A DNA stretch of 64,000 nt from Chaunax sp. Z400 (lineage: Eukaryota; Chordata; Actinopteri; Lophiiformes; Chaunacidae): contig CM075202.1 in the NCBI GenBank assembly GCA_037577475.1, positions 8,977,501 through 9,041,500 on the forward strand. The letters are read 5' to 3'. The translations under genes were made by a program, and so were the position numbers. The notes below the pieces were generated by a model. The model did not search any database. It saw only the letters and a program-made list of their open reading frames with translations, and was not told the DNA's origin. This document shows, in pieces, positions 1 through 12,338 of this stretch (its first letter is position 1; each line of letters opens with the position of its first letter).

Positions 1-3000
1 TTGAGCTAGGGTTAGGGTTAGGATTAGGGTTTGAGCTAGGGTTAGGGTTAGGGTTTGAGGTAGGGTTAGGGTTAGGGTTTGAGCTAGGGTTAGGGTTAGG
101 GTTTGAGCTAGGGTTAGGGTTAGGGTTAGGGTTTGAGCTAGGGTTAGGGTTAGGGTTTGAGCTAGGGTTAGGGTTAGGTTTTGAGCTAGGGTTAGGGTTA
201 GGGTTTGAGCTAGGGTTAGGGTTAGGTTTTGAGCTAGGGTTAGGGTTAGGGTTAGGTTTTGAGCTAGGGTTAGGGTTAGGGTTAGGGTTTGAGCTAGGGT
301 TAGGGTTAGGGTTAGGGTTTGAGCTAGGGTTAGGGTTAGGGTTTGAGCTAGGGTTAGGGTTAGGGTTAGGGTTTGAGCTAGGGTTAGGGTTAGGGTTAGG
401 GTTTGAGCTAGGGTTAGGGTTAGGGTTTGGGTTTGAGCTAGGGTTAGGGTTAGGGTTTGAGCTAGGGTTAGGGTTAGGGTTTGAGCTAGGGTTAGGGTTA
501 GGGTTAGGGTTTGAGCTAGGGTTAGGGTTAGGGTTTGAGCTAGGGTTAGGGTTAGGGTTTGAGCTAGGGTTAGGGTTAGGGTTAGGGTTTGAGTTAGGGT
601 TAGGGTTTGAGCTAGGGTTAGGGTTAGGGTTAGGGTTTGAGCTAGGGTTAGGGTTAGGGTTTGGGTTTGAGCTAGGGTTAGGGTTAGGGTTAGGTTTAGG
701 GTTTGAGCTAGGGTTAGGGTTAGGGTTTGAGCTAGGGTTAGGGTTAGGGTTTGAGCTAGGGTTAGGGTTAGGGTTTGAGCTAGGGTTAGGGTTAGGGTTA
801 GGGTTTGAGCTAGGGTTAGGGTTAGGGTTAGGGTTTGAGCTAGGGTTAGGGTTAGGGTTAGGGTTTGAGCTAGGGTTAGGGTTAGGGTTAGGGTTTGAGC
901 TAGGGTTAGGGTTAGGGTTAGGGTTTGGGCTAGGGTTAGGGTTAGGGTTTGAGCTAGGGTTAGGGTTAGGGTTTGAGGTAGGGTTAGGGTTAGGGTTAGG
1001 GTTTGAGCTAGGGTTAGGGTTAGGGTTTGAGCTAGGGTTAGGGTTAGGGTTAGGGTTTGAGCTAGGGTTAGGGTTAGGGTTAGGGTTTGAGCTAGGGTTA
1101 GGGTTAGGGTTTGAGCTAGGGTTAGGGTTAGGTTTTGAGCTAGGGTTAGGGTTAGGGTTAGGGTTTGAGCTAGGGTTAGGGTTAGGGTTTGAGCTAGGGT
1201 TAGGGTTAGGGTTAGGGTTTGAGCTAGAGTTAGGGTTAGGGTTAGGGTTTGAGCTAGGGTTAGGGTTAGGGTTTGAGCTAGGGTTAGGGTCAGGGTTTGA
1301 GCTAGGGTTAGGGTTAGGGTTAGGGTTTGAGCTAGGGTTAGGGTTAGGGTTAGGGTTTGAGCTAGGGTTAGGGTTAGGGTTTGAGGTAGGGTTAGGGTTA
1401 GGGTTAGGGTTTGAGCTAGGGTTAGGGTTAGGGTTAGGGTTTGAGCTAGGGTTAGGGTTAGGGTTTGAGCTAGGGTTAGGGTTAGGGTTTGAGCTAGGGT
1501 TAGGGTTAGGGTTAGGGTTTGAGCTAGGGTTAGGGTTAGGGTTTGAGCTAGGGTTAGGGTTAGGGTTTGAGCTAGGGTTAGGGTTAGGGTTTGAGCTAGG
1601 GTTAGGGTTAGGGTTAGGGTTTGAGCTAGGGTTAGGGTTAGGGTTTGAGCTAGGGTTAGGGTTAGGGTTTGAGCTAGGGTTAGGGTTAGGGTTAGGGTTT
1701 GAGCTAGGGTTAGGGTTAGGGTTAGAGTTTGAGCTAGGGTTAGGGTTAGGGTTAGGGTTTGAGCTAGGGTTAGGGTTAGGGTTTGAGCTAGGGTTAGGGT
1801 TAGGGTTAGGGTTTGAGCTAGGGTTAGGGTTAGGGTTTGAGCTAGGGTTAGGGTTAGGGTTTGAGCTAGGGTTAGGGTTAGGGTTTGAGCTAGGGTTAGG
1901 GTTAGGGTTAGGGTTTGAGCTAGGGTTAGGGTTAGGGTTAGGGTTAGGGTTTGAGCTAGGGTTAGGGTTAGCGTTAGGGTTTGAGCTAGGGTTAGGGTTA
2001 GGGTTAGGGTTTGAGCTAGGGTTAGGGTTAGGGTTTGAGCTAGGGTTAGGGTTAGGGTTAGGGTTTGAGCTAGGGTTAGGGTTAGGGTTAGGGTTTGAGC
2101 TAGGGTTAGGGTTAGGTTTAGGGTTTGAGCTAGGGTTAGGGTTAGGGTTTGAGCTAGGGTTAGGGTTAGGGTTAGGGTTTGAGCTAGGGTTAGGGTTAGG
2201 GTTTGAGCTAGGGTTAGGGTTAGGGTTTGAGCTAGGGTTAGGGTTAGGGTTAGGGTTTGAGCTAGGGTTAGGGTTAGGGTTAGGGTTTGAGCTAGGGTTA
2301 GGGTTAGGGTTAGGTTTAGGGTTTGAGCTAGGGTTAGGGTTAGGGTTAGGGTTTGAGCTAGGGTTAGGGTTAGGGTTAGGGTTTGAGCTAGGGTTAGGGT
2401 TAGGGTTTGAGCTAGGGTTAGGGTTAGGGTTAGGGTTTGAGCTAGGGTTAGGGTTAGGGTTTGAGTTAGGGTTAGGGTTAGGGTTTGAGCTAGGGTTAGG
2501 GTTAGGGTTTGAGCTAGGGTTAGGGTTAGGATTAGGGTTTGAGCTAGGGTTAGGGTTAGGGTTTGAGGTAGGGTTAGGGTTAGGGTTAGGGTTTGAGCTA
2601 GGGTTAGGGTTAGGGTTTGAGCTAGGGTTAGGGTTTGAGCTAGGGTTAGGGTTAGGGTTAGGTTTAGGGTTTGAGCTAGGGTTAGGGTTAGGGTTTGAGC
2701 TAGGGTTAGGGTTAGGGTTAGGGTTTGAGCTAGGGTTAGGGTTAGGGTTAGGGTTTGAGCTAGGGTTAGGGTTAGGGTTAGGGTTTGAGCTAGGGTTAGG
2801 GTTAGGGTTTGAGGTAGGGTTAGGGTTAGGGTTTGAGCTAGGGTTAGGGTTAGGGTTAGGGTTTGAGCTAGGGTTAGGGTTAGGATTAGGGTTTGAGCTA
2901 GGGTTAGGGTTAGGGTTTGAGGTAGGGTTAGGGTTAGGGTTTGAGCTAGGGTTAGGGTTAGGGTTTGAGCTAGGGTTAGGGTTAGGGTTAGGGTTTGAGC

Positions 3001-6000
3001 TAGGGTTAGGGTTAGGGTTTGAGCTAGGGTTAGGGTTAGGTTTTGAGCTAGGGTTAGGGTTAGGGTTTGAGCTAGGGTTAGGGTTAGGTTTTGAGCTAGG
3101 GTTAGGGTTAGGGTTAGGGTTTGAGCTAGGGTTAGGGTTAGGGTTAGGGTTTGAGCTAGGGTTAGGGTTAGGGTTTGAGCTAGGGTTAGGGTTAGGGTTA
3201 GGGTTTGAGCTAGGGTTAGGGTTAGGGTTAGGGTTTGAGCTAGGGTTAGGGTTAGGGTTTGGGTTTGAGCTAGGGTTAGGGTTAGGGTTTGAGCTAGGGT
3301 TAGGGTTAGGGTTAGGGTTTGAGCTAGGGTTAGGGTTAGGGTTTGAGCTAGGGTTAGGGTTAGGGTTAGGGTTTGAGCTAGGGTTAGGGTTAGGGTTTGA
3401 GCTAGGGTTAGGGTTAGGGTTTGAGCTAGGGTTAGGGTTAGGGTTAGGGTTTGAGTTAGGGTTAGGTTTTGAGCTAGGGTTAGGGTTAGGGTTAGGGTTT
3501 GAGCTAGGGTTAGGGTTAGGGTTTGGGTTTGAGCTAGGGTTAGGGTTAGGGTTAGGGTTAGGTTTAGGGTTTGAGCTAGGGTTAGGGTTAGGGTTTGAGC
3601 TAGGGTTAGGGTTAGGGTTTGAGCTAGGGTTAGGGTTAGGGTTTGAGCTAGGGTTAGGGTTAGGGTTAGGGTTTGAGCTAGGGTTAGGGTTAGGGTTAGG
3701 GTTTGAGCTAGGGTTAGGGTTAGGGTTAGGGTTTGAGCTAGGGTTAGGGTTAGGGTTAGGGTTTGAGCTAGGGTTAGGGTTAGGGTTAGGGTTTGGGCTA
3801 GGGTTAGGGTTAGGGTTTGAGCTAGGGTTAGGGTTAGGGTTTGAGGTAGGGTTAGGGTTAGGGTTAGGGTTTGAGCTAGGGTTAGGGTTAGGGTTTGAGC
3901 TAGGGTTAGGGTTAGGGTTAGGGTTTGAGCTAGGGTTAGGGTTAGGGTTAGGGTTTGAGCTAGGGTTAGGGTTAGGGTTTGAGCTAGGGTTAGGGTTAGG
4001 TTTTGAGCTAGGGTTAGGGTTAGGGTTAGGGTTTGAGCTAGGGTTAGGGTTAGGGTTTGAGCTAGGGTTAGGGTTAGGGTTAGGGTTTGAGCTAGAGTTA
4101 GGGTTAGGGTTAGGGTTTGAGCTAGGGTTAGGGTTAGGGTTTGAGCTAGGGTTAGGGTCAGGGTTTGAGCTAGGGTTAGGGTTAGGGTTAGGGTTTGAGC
4201 TAGGGTTAGGGTTAGGGTTTGAGCTAGGGTTAGGTTTAGGGTTTGAGCTAGGGTTAGGGTTAGGGTTAGGGTTTGAGCTAGGGTTAGGGTTAGGGTTTGA
4301 GCTAGGGTTAGGGTTAGGGTTTGAGCTAGGGTTAGGGTTAGGGTTTGAGCTAGGGTTAGGGTTAGGGTTAGGGTTTGAGCTAGGGTTAGGGTTAGGGTTA
4401 GGGTTTGAGCTAGGGTTAGGGTTAGGGTTTGAGCTAGGGTTAGGGTTAGGGTTTGAGCTAGGGTTAGGGTTAGGGTTTGAGCTAGGGTTAGGGTTAGGGT
4501 TTGAGCTAGGGTTAGGGTTAGGGTTTGAGCTAGGGTTAGGGTTAGGGTTTGAGCTAGGGTTAGGGTTAGGGTTAGGGTTTGAGCTAGGGTTAGGGTTAGG
4601 GTTAGGGTTTGAGCTAGGGTTAGGGTTAGGGTTAGGGTTTGAGCTAGGGTTAGGGTTAGGGTTAGGGTTTGAGCTAGGGTTAGGGTTAGGGTTAGGGTTT
4701 GAGCTAGGGTTAGGGTTAGGGTTTGAGCTAGGGTTAGGGTTAGGGTTTGAGCTAGGGTTAGGGTTAGGGTTAGGGTTTGAGCTAGGGTTAGGGTTAGGGT
4801 TTGAGGTAGGGTTAGGGTTAGGGTTAGGGTTTGAGCTAGGGTTAGGGTTAGGGTTTGAGCTAGGGTTAGGGTTAGGATTAGGGTTTGAGCTAGGGTTAGG
4901 GTTAGGATTAGGGTTTGAGCTAGGGTTAGGGTTAGGGTTTGAGGTAGGGTTAGGGTTAGGGTTAGGGTTTGAGCTAGGGTAAGGGTTAGGGTTTGAGCTA
5001 GGGTTAGGGTTAGGGTTAGGGTTTGAGCTAGGGTTAGGGTTAGGGTTTGAGCTAGGGTTAGGGTTAGGTTTTGAGCTAGGGTTAGGGTTAGGGTTTGAGC
5101 TAGGGTTAGGGTTAGGTTTTGAGCTAGGGTTAGGGTTAGGGTTAGGGTTTGAGCTAGGGTTAGGGTTAGGGTTTGAGCTAGGGTTAGGGTTAGGGTTTGA
5201 GCTAGGGTTTGGGTTAGGGTTAGGGTTTGAGCTAGGGTTAGGGTTAGGGTTAGGGTTTGAGCTAGGGTTAGGGTTAGGGTTTGAGCTAGGGTTAGGGTTA
5301 GGGTTAGGGTTTGAGCTAGGGTTAGGGTTAGGGTTTGAGCTAGGGTTAGGGTTAGGGTTTGAGCTAGGGTTAGGGTTAGGGTTAGGGTTTGAGCTAGGGT
5401 TAGGGTTAGGGTTAGGTTTAGTGTTTGAGCTAGGGTTAGGGTTAGGGTTAGGGTTTGAGCTAGGGTTAGGGTTAGGGTTTGAGCTAGGGTTAGGGTTAGG
5501 GTTAGGGTTTGAGCTAGGGTTAGGGTTAGGGTTTGAGCTAGGGTTAGGGTTAGGGTTAGGGTTTGAGCTAGGGTTAGGGTTAGGGTTTGGGTTTGAGCTA
5601 GGGTTAGGGTTAGGTTTAGGGTTTGAGCTAGGGTTAGGGTTAGGGTTTGAGCTAGGGTTAGGGTTAGGGTTAGGGTTTGAGCTAGGGTTAGGGTTAGGGT
5701 TTGAGCTAGGGTTAGGGTTAGGGTTAGGGTTTGAGCTAGGGTTAGGGTTAGGGTTTGAGCTAGGGTTAGGGTTAGGGTTAGGGTTTGAGTTAGGGTTAGG
5801 GTTTGAGCTAGGGTTAGGGTTAGGGTTAGGGTTTGAGCTAGGGTTAGGGTTAGGGTTTGGGTTTGAGCTAGGGTTAGGGTTAGGGTTAGGTTTAGGGTTT
5901 GAGCTAGGGTTAGGGTTAGGGTTTGAGCTAGGGTTAGGGTTAGGGTTAGGGTTTGAGCTAGGGTTAGGGTTAGGGTTAGGGTTTGAGCTAGGGTTAGGGT

Positions 6001-8977
6001 TAGGGTTTGAGCTAGGGTTAGGGTTAGGGTTTGAGCTAGGGTTAGGGTTAGGGTTTGAGCTAGGGTTAGGGTTAGGGTTTGAGCTAGGGTTAGGGTTAGG
6101 GTTTGAGCTAGGGTTAGGGTTAGGGTTAGGGTTTGAGCTAGGGTTAGGGTTAGGGTTTGAGCTAGGGTTAGGGTTAGGGTTAGGGTTTGAGCTAGGGTTA
6201 GGGTTAGGGTTAGGGTTTGAGCTAGGGTTAGGGTTAGGGTTAGGGTTTGAGCTAGGGTTAGGGTTAGGGTTAGGGTTTGAGCTAGGGTAAGGTTAGGGTT
6301 AGGGTTTGAGCTAGGGTTAGGGTTAGGGTTAGGGTTTGAGCTAGGGTTAGGGTTAGGGTTTGAGGTAGGGTTAGGGTTAGGGTTAGGGTTTGAGCTAGGG
6401 TTAGGGTTAGGGTTTGAGCTAGGGTTAGGGTTAGGATTAGGGTTTGAGCTAGGGTTAGGGTTAGGGTTTGAGGTAGGGTTAGGGTTAGGGTTAGGGTTTG
6501 AGCTAGGGTAAGGGTTAGGGTTTGAGCTAGGGTTAGGGTTAGGGTTAGGGTTTGAGCTAGGGTTAGGGTTAGGGTTTGAGCTAGGGTTAGGGTTAGGTTT
6601 TGAGCTAGGGTTAGGGTTAGGGTTTGAGCTAGGGTTAGGGTTAGGTTTTGAGCTAGGGTTAGGGTTAGGGTTAGGGTTTGAGCTAGGGTTAGGGTTAGGG
6701 TTTGAGCTAGGGTTAGGGTTAGGGTTTGAGCTAGGGTTTGGGTTAGGGTTAGGGTTTGAGCTAGGGTTAGGGTTAGGGTTAGGGTTTGAGCTAGGGTTAG
6801 GGTTAGGGTTAGGGTTTGAGCTAGGGTTAGGGTTAGGGTTAGGGTTTGAGCTAGGGTTAGGGTTAGGGTTTGAGCTAGGGTTAGGGTTAGGGTTTGAGCT
6901 AGGGTTAGGGTTAGGGTTAGGGTTTGAGCTAGGGTTAGGGTTAGGTTTAGTGTTTGAGCTAGGGTTAGGGTTAGGGTTAGGGTTTGAGCTAGGGTTAGGG
7001 TTAGGGTTTGAGCTAGGGTTAGGGTTAGGGTTAGGGTTTGAGCTAGGGTTAGGGTTAGGGTTTGAGCTAGGGTTAGGGTTAGGGTTAGGGTTTGAGCTAG
7101 GGTTAGGGTTAGGGTTTGGGTTTGAGCTAGGGTTAGGGTTAGGTTTAGGGTTTGAGCTAGGGTTAGGGTTAGGGTTTGAGCTAGGGTTAGGGTTAGGGTT
7201 AGGGTTTGAGCTAGGGTTAGGGTTAGGGTTTGAGCTAGGGTTAGGGTTAGGGTTAGGGTTTGAGCTAGGGTTAGGGTTAGGGTTTGAGCTAGGGTTAGGG
7301 TTAGGGTTAGGGTTTGAGTTAGGGTTAGGGTTTGAGCTAGGGTTAGGGTTAGGGTTAGGGTTTGAGCTAGGGTTAGGGTTAGGGTTTGGGTTTGAGCTAG
7401 GGTTAGGGTTAGGGTTAGGTTTAGGGTTTGAGCTAGGGTTAGGGTTAGGGTTTGAGCTAGGGTTAGGGTTAGGGTTTGAGCTAGGGTTAGGGTTAGGGTT
7501 TGAGCTAGGGTTAGGGTTAGGGTTTGAGCTAGGGTTAGGGTTAGGGTTAGGGTTTGAGCTAGGGTTAGGGTTAGGGTTAGGGTTTGAGCTAGGGTTAGGG
7601 TTAGGGTTAGGGTTTGAGCTAGGGTTAGGGTTAGGGTTTGGGCTAGGGTTAGGGTTAGGGTTTGAGCTAGGGTTAGGGTTAGGGTTTGAGTTAGGGTTAG
7701 GGTTAGGGTTTGAGGTAGGGTTAGGGTTAGGGTTAGGGTTTGAGCTAGGGTTAGGGTTAGGGTTTGAGCTAGGGTTAGGGTTAGGGTTAGGGTTTGAGCT
7801 AGGGTTAGGGTTAGGGTTAGGGTTTGAGCTAGGGTTAGGGTTAGGGTTTGAGCTAGGGTTAGGGTTAGGTTTTGAGCTAGGGTTAGGGTTAGGGTTAGGG
7901 TTTGAGCTAGGGTTAGGGTTAGGGTTTGAGCTAGGGTTAGGGTTAGGGTTAGGGTTTGAGCTAGAGTTAGGGTTAGGGTTAGGGTTTGAGCTAGGGTTAG
8001 GGTTAGGGTTTGAGCTAGGGTTAGGGTCAGGGTTTGAGCTAGGGTTAGGGTTAGGGTTAGGGTTTGAGCTAGGGTTAGGGTTAGGGTTTGAGCTAGGGTT
8101 AGGTTTAGGGTTTGAGCTAGGGTTAGGGTTAGGGTTAGGGTTTGAGCTAGGGTTAGGGTTAGGGTTTGAGCTAGGGTTAGGGTTAGGGTTTGAGCTAGGG
8201 TTAGGGTTAGGGTTAGGGTTTGAGCTAGGGTTAGGGTTAGGGTTAGGGTTTGAGCTAGGGTTAGGGTTAGGGTTTGAGCTAGGGTTAGGGTTAGGGTTAG
8301 GGTTTGAGCTAGGGTTAGGGTTAGGGTTTGAGCTAGGGTTAGGGTTAGGGTTTGAGCTAGGGTTAGGGTTAGGGTTTGAGCTAGGGTTAGGGTTAGGGTT
8401 TGAGCTAGGGTTAGGGTTAGGGTTTGAGCTAGGGTTAGGGTTAGGGTTAGGGTTTGAGCTAGGGTTAGGGTTAGGGTTTGAGCTAGGGTTAGGGTTAGGG
8501 TTTGAGCTAGGGTTTGGGTCAGGGTTTGAGCTAGGGTTAGGGTTAGGGTTTGAGCTAGGGTTAGGGTTAGGGTTTGAGCTAGGGTTAGGGTTAGGGTTAG
8601 GGTTTGAGCTAGGTTAGGGTTAGGGTTTGAGCTAGGGTTAGGGTTAGGGTTTGAGCTAGGGTTAGGGTTAGGGTTTGAGCTAGGGTTAGGGTTAGGGTTT
8701 GAGCTAGGGTTAGGGTTAGGGTTTGAGCTAGGGTTAGGGTTAGGGTTAGGGTTTGAGCTAGGGTTAGGGTTAGGGTTAGGTTTAGGTTTAGGGTTTGAGC
8801 TAGGTTTAGGGTTAGGGTTTGAGCTAGGGTTAGGGTTAGGGTTTGAGCTAGGGTTAGGGTTAGGGTTTGAGCTAGGGTTAGGGTTTGAGCTTGGGTTAGG
8901 GTTTGAGCTAGGGTTAGGGTTAGGGTTTGAGCTAGGGTTAGGGTTAGGGTTTGAGCTAGGGTTAGGGTTAGGGTTAG
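1..8977 (+). repeat. Telomere-like satellite array, TTTGAG-punctuated, block 1
   Basis: The array is continuous with the G-rich strand on +. Its units are TTTGAG, CTAGGG, then two or three TTAGGG hexamers, giving 24-bp and 30-bp forms in irregular alternation. Rare variants (TTTGGG, GAGGTAGGG, GAGTTAGGG, GGTTAGGA, GGGTCAGGG, GAGCTAGAG) act as markers and recur in the same order at larger spacing, which shows higher-order duplication. The hexamer register is kept for over a kilobase at a time, so the TTA-GGG frame stays open and gives long artificial Leu-Gly reading frames. It is not a pure telomere, because every fourth or fifth hexamer is a fixed variant. I see no gene in it. Confidence 0.95.
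4900..7420 (+). repeat. Tandem duplication of ~1.53 kb inside the telomere-like array
   Basis: Marker variants in about 4.9-5.9 kb recur 1,529 bp later. Examples are the GGGTAAGGG variant (4979 and 6508), a TTTGGG variant (5208 and 6737), the GGTTTAGTGTTTGAG variant (near 5415 and 6944) and GAGTTAGGG (5787 and 7316). Left of about 4.9 kb the offset is 30 bp larger, which equals one repeat unit. This is a recent segmental duplication within the satellite, or an assembly duplication. Confidence 0.8.
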
Positions 8978-8980
8978 GGA

Positions 8981-9852
8981 CTCGGGGATGAGGTCCGTCT
9001 AGGGGTTTATCGGTTTTCTGAGTACGCCAGCATTTGTCCCGAGTCTCTACGACCTACGGTTCCCGAGATATGACCTGTATTTTGGGGGATTTTTGGACTG
9101 TTTGTATCTCTGGAACGGAAGGTCGTAGAGACTCAGGGATGAGGTCCGTCTAGGGGTTTATGGGTTTTCTGGGTACGCCAGCAGTTGTCCCGAGTCTCTA
9201 AGACCTACGGTTCCCAAGATATGACCTGTATTTTGGGGAATTGTTGGACTGTTTGTATCTCGGGAACGGAAGGTCGTAGAGACTCGGGGATGAGGTCCGT
9301 CTAGGGGTTTATGGGTTTTCTGGGTACGCCGGCAGTTGTTCCGAGTCTCTACGACCTACGGTTCCCGAGATATGACCTGTGTTTTGGGGAATTTTTGGAC
9401 TGTTTGTATCTCTGGAACGGAAGGTCGTAGAGACTCAGGGATGAGGTCCGTCTAGGGGTTTATGGGTTTTCTGGGTACGCCAGCAGTTGTCCCGAGTCTC
9501 TACGACCTACGGTTCCCGAGATATGACCTGTATTTTTGGGTCTTTTTGGATTGTTTGTATCTCGGGAACGGAAGGTCGTAGAGACTCGGGGACAAGTCTG
9601 GCGTGTTCAAAGACCCCGAATTATGTCCGACGGATCAGGGTCACGAGTCTCTACGACCTTCCATTCCCAAGTTATAGACCGAAATGTTTCCCCCATTGGA
9701 ATGAATGGGTGCCAGTTGGAGTGAAAATTTTACTAAGTGTTGAGGTCAAAATCGTGTCTGCAGGAAGTGTCTAGGAGCACGTTTCAGGCCATTTGGAGTT
9801 GATTGGTACCATTTGTGTAGTAACTTTTTTTAAACCCATACTTTATGGGTTT
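8981..9852 (+). repeat. Non-telomeric cassette 1 (four 151-bp monomers plus tail)
   Basis: Monomers start at 8981, 9132, 9283 and 9434, exactly 151 bp apart. A diverged unit from 9585 passes into the ~270-bp shared tail. Each monomer carries two long arms of opposite orientation. The tail ends in a 9-bp inverted repeat (9832-9840 with 9844-9852, loop 3 nt). Telomere-like repeat resumes directly afterwards. Open frames of 62-95 codons inside recur only because the DNA is duplicated, and they resemble no protein I know. Confidence 0.93.
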
Positions 9853-11311
9853 AGGCTAGGGTTAGGGTTAGGGTTTGAGCTAGGGTTAGGGTTAGGGTTA
9901 GGGTTTGAGCTAGGGTTAGGGTTAGGGTTAGGGTTTGAGCTAGGGTTAGGGTTAGGGTTAGGGTTTGAGATAGGGTTAGGGTTAGGGTTAGGGTTTGAAT
10001 TAGGGTTAGGGTTAGGGTTTGAGCGAGGGTTAAGGTTAGGGTTATGGTTTGAGCTAGGGTTAGGGTTAGGGTTAGGGTTTGAGCTAGGGTTAGGGTTAGG
10101 GTTTGAGCTAGGGTTAGGGTTAGGGTTTGAGCTAGGGTTAGGGTTAGGGTTTGAGCTAGGGTTAGGGTTAGGGTTTGAGCTAGGGTTAGGGTTTGAGCTA
10201 GGGTTAGGGTTAGGGTTTGAGCGAGGGTTAGGGTTAGGGTTTGAGCTAGGGTTAGGGTTAGGGTTTGAGCTAGGGTTAGGGTTAGGGTTTGAGCTAGGGT
10301 TAGGGTTAGGGTTTGAGCTAGGGTTAGGGTTAGGGTTTGAGCTAGGGTTATGGTTAGGGTTAGGGTTTGAGCTAGGGTTAGGGTTAGGGTTTGAGCTAGG
10401 TTTAGGGTTAGGTTTAGGGTTTGAGCTAGGGTTAGGGTTAGGGTTAGGGTTTGAGCTAGGGTTAGGGTTAGGGTTTGAGCTAGGGTTAGGTTTAGGGTTA
10501 GGGTTTGAGCTAGGGTTAGGGTTAGGGTTAGGGTTTGAGCTAGGGTTAGGGTTAGGGTTTGAGGTAGGGTTAGGGTTAGGGTTAGGGTTTGAGCTAGGGT
10601 TAGGGTTAGGGTTTGAGCTAGGGTTAGGGTTAGGGTTAGGGTTTGAGCTAGGGTTAGGGTTAGGGTTTGAGCTAGGGTTAGCGTTAGGTTTTGAGCTAGG
10701 GTTAGGGTTAGGGTTTGAGCTAGGGTTAGGGTTAGGGTTTGAGCTAGGGTTAGGGTTAGGGTTTGAGCTAGGGTTAGGGTTAGGGTTTGAGCTAGGGTTA
10801 GGGTTAGGGTTTGAGCTAGGGTTAGGGTTAGGGTTAGGGTTTGAGCTAGGGTTAGGGTTAGGGTTAGGGTTTGAGCTAGGGTTAGGGTTAGGGTTAGGGT
10901 TTGAGCTAGGGTTAGGGTTAGGGTTTGAGCTAGGGTTAGGGTTAGGGTTAGGGTTTGAGCTAGGGTTAGGGTTAGAGTTTGAGCTAGGGTTAGGGTTAGG
11001 GTTAGGGTTTGAGCTAGGGTTAGGGTTAGGGTTTGAGCTAGGGTTAGGGTTAGGGTTTGAGCTAGGGTTAGGGTTAGGGTTTGAGCTAGGGTTAGGGTTA
11101 GGGTTTGAGCTAGGGTTAGGGTTAGGGTTTGAGCTAGGGTTAGGGTTAGGGTTTGAGCTAGGGTTAGGGTTAGGGTTAGGGTTTGAGCTAGGGTTAGGGT
11201 TAGGGTTAGGGTTTGAGCTAGGGTTAGGGTTAGGGTTTGAGCTTGGGTTAGGGTTAGGGTTTGAGCTAGGGTTAGGGTTAGGGTTTGAGCTAGGGTTAGG
11301 GTTAGGGTTAG
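9853..11311 (+). repeat. Telomere-like array, TTTGAG-punctuated, block 2
   Basis: This has the same 24/30-bp units as block 1, flanked by cassettes 1 and 2. Variants GAGATAGGG, GAATTAGGG and GAGCGAGGG cluster just after the cassette and recur in the same order after cassettes 2 and 3, so cassette and array amplify together as one unit of about 2.3-2.4 kb. Confidence 0.93.
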
Positions 11312-11314
11312 GGA

Positions 11315-12338
11315 CTCGGGGATGAGGTCCGTCTAGGGGTTTATCGGTTTTCTGAGTACGCCAGCAGTTGTCCCGAGTCTCTACGACCTACGGTTCCCGA
11401 GATATGACCTGTATTTTGGGGAATTTTTGGACTGTTTGTATCTCGGGAACGGAAGGTCGTAGAGAATCGGGGATGAGGTCCCTCTAGGGGTTTATGGGTT
11501 TTCTGGGTACGCCAGCAGTTGTTCCGAGTCTCTACGACCTACGGTTCCCGAGATATGACCTGTATTTTGGGGAATTTTTGGACTGTTTGTATCTCTGGAA
11601 CGGAAGGTCGTAGAGACTCAGGGATGAGGTCCGTCTAGGGGTTTATGGGTTTTCTGGGTACGCCAGCAGTTGTCCCGAGTCTCTAAGACCTACGGTTCCC
11701 AAGATATGACCTGTATTTTGGGGAATTGTTGGACTGTTTGTATCTCGGGAACGGAAGGTCGTAGAGACTCGGGGATGAGGTCCGTCTAGGGGTTTATGGG
11801 TTTTCTGGGTACGCCGGCAGTTGTTCCGAGTCTCTACGACCTACGGTTCCCGAGATATGACCTGTGTTTTGGGGAATTTTTGGACTGTTTGTATCTCTGG
11901 AACGGAAGGTCGTAGAGACTCAGGGATGAGGTCCGTCTAGGGGTTTATGGGTTTTCTGGGTACGCCAGCAGTTGTCCCGAGTCTCTACGACCTACGGTTC
12001 CCGAGATATGACCTGTATTTTTGGGTCTTTTTGGATTGTTTGTATCTCGGGAACGGAAGGTCGTAGAGACTCGGGGACAAGTCTGGCGTGTTCAAAGACC
12101 CCGAATTATGTCCGACGGATCAGGGTCACGAGTCTCTACGACCTTCCATTCCCAAGTTATAGACCGAAATGTTTCCCCCATTGGAATGAATGGGTGCCAG
12201 TTGGAGTGAAAATTTTACTAAGTGTTGAGGTCAAAATCGTGTCTGCAGGAAGTGTCTAGGAGCACGTTTCAGGCCATTTGGAGTTGATTGGTACCATTTG
12301 TGTAGTAACTTTTTTTAAACCCATACTTCTATGGGTTT
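11315..12338 (+). repeat. Non-telomeric cassette 2 (five 151-bp monomers plus tail)
   Basis: Monomers start at 11315, 11466, 11617, 11768 and 11919, with the diverged tail unit from 12070. In the first monomer, arm 11372-11404 pairs with 11439-11471 across a 34-nt loop. About 31 of 33 positions are complementary, mismatching near the centre and at one site close to the outer end. The tail ends in a perfect 9-bp hairpin, 12317-12325 with 12330-12338, loop CTTC. This is the clearest complete example of the cassette. Confidence 0.93.

Noticed and set aside
5421..11325. Long open frames translating to repeated LGLGFELG
   Set aside because: They follow from six-base repeats with no stop in the TTA-GGG frame and no frame-breaking indel. 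The other two frames behave likewise or stop in each unit. There is no codon bias or conserved domain.
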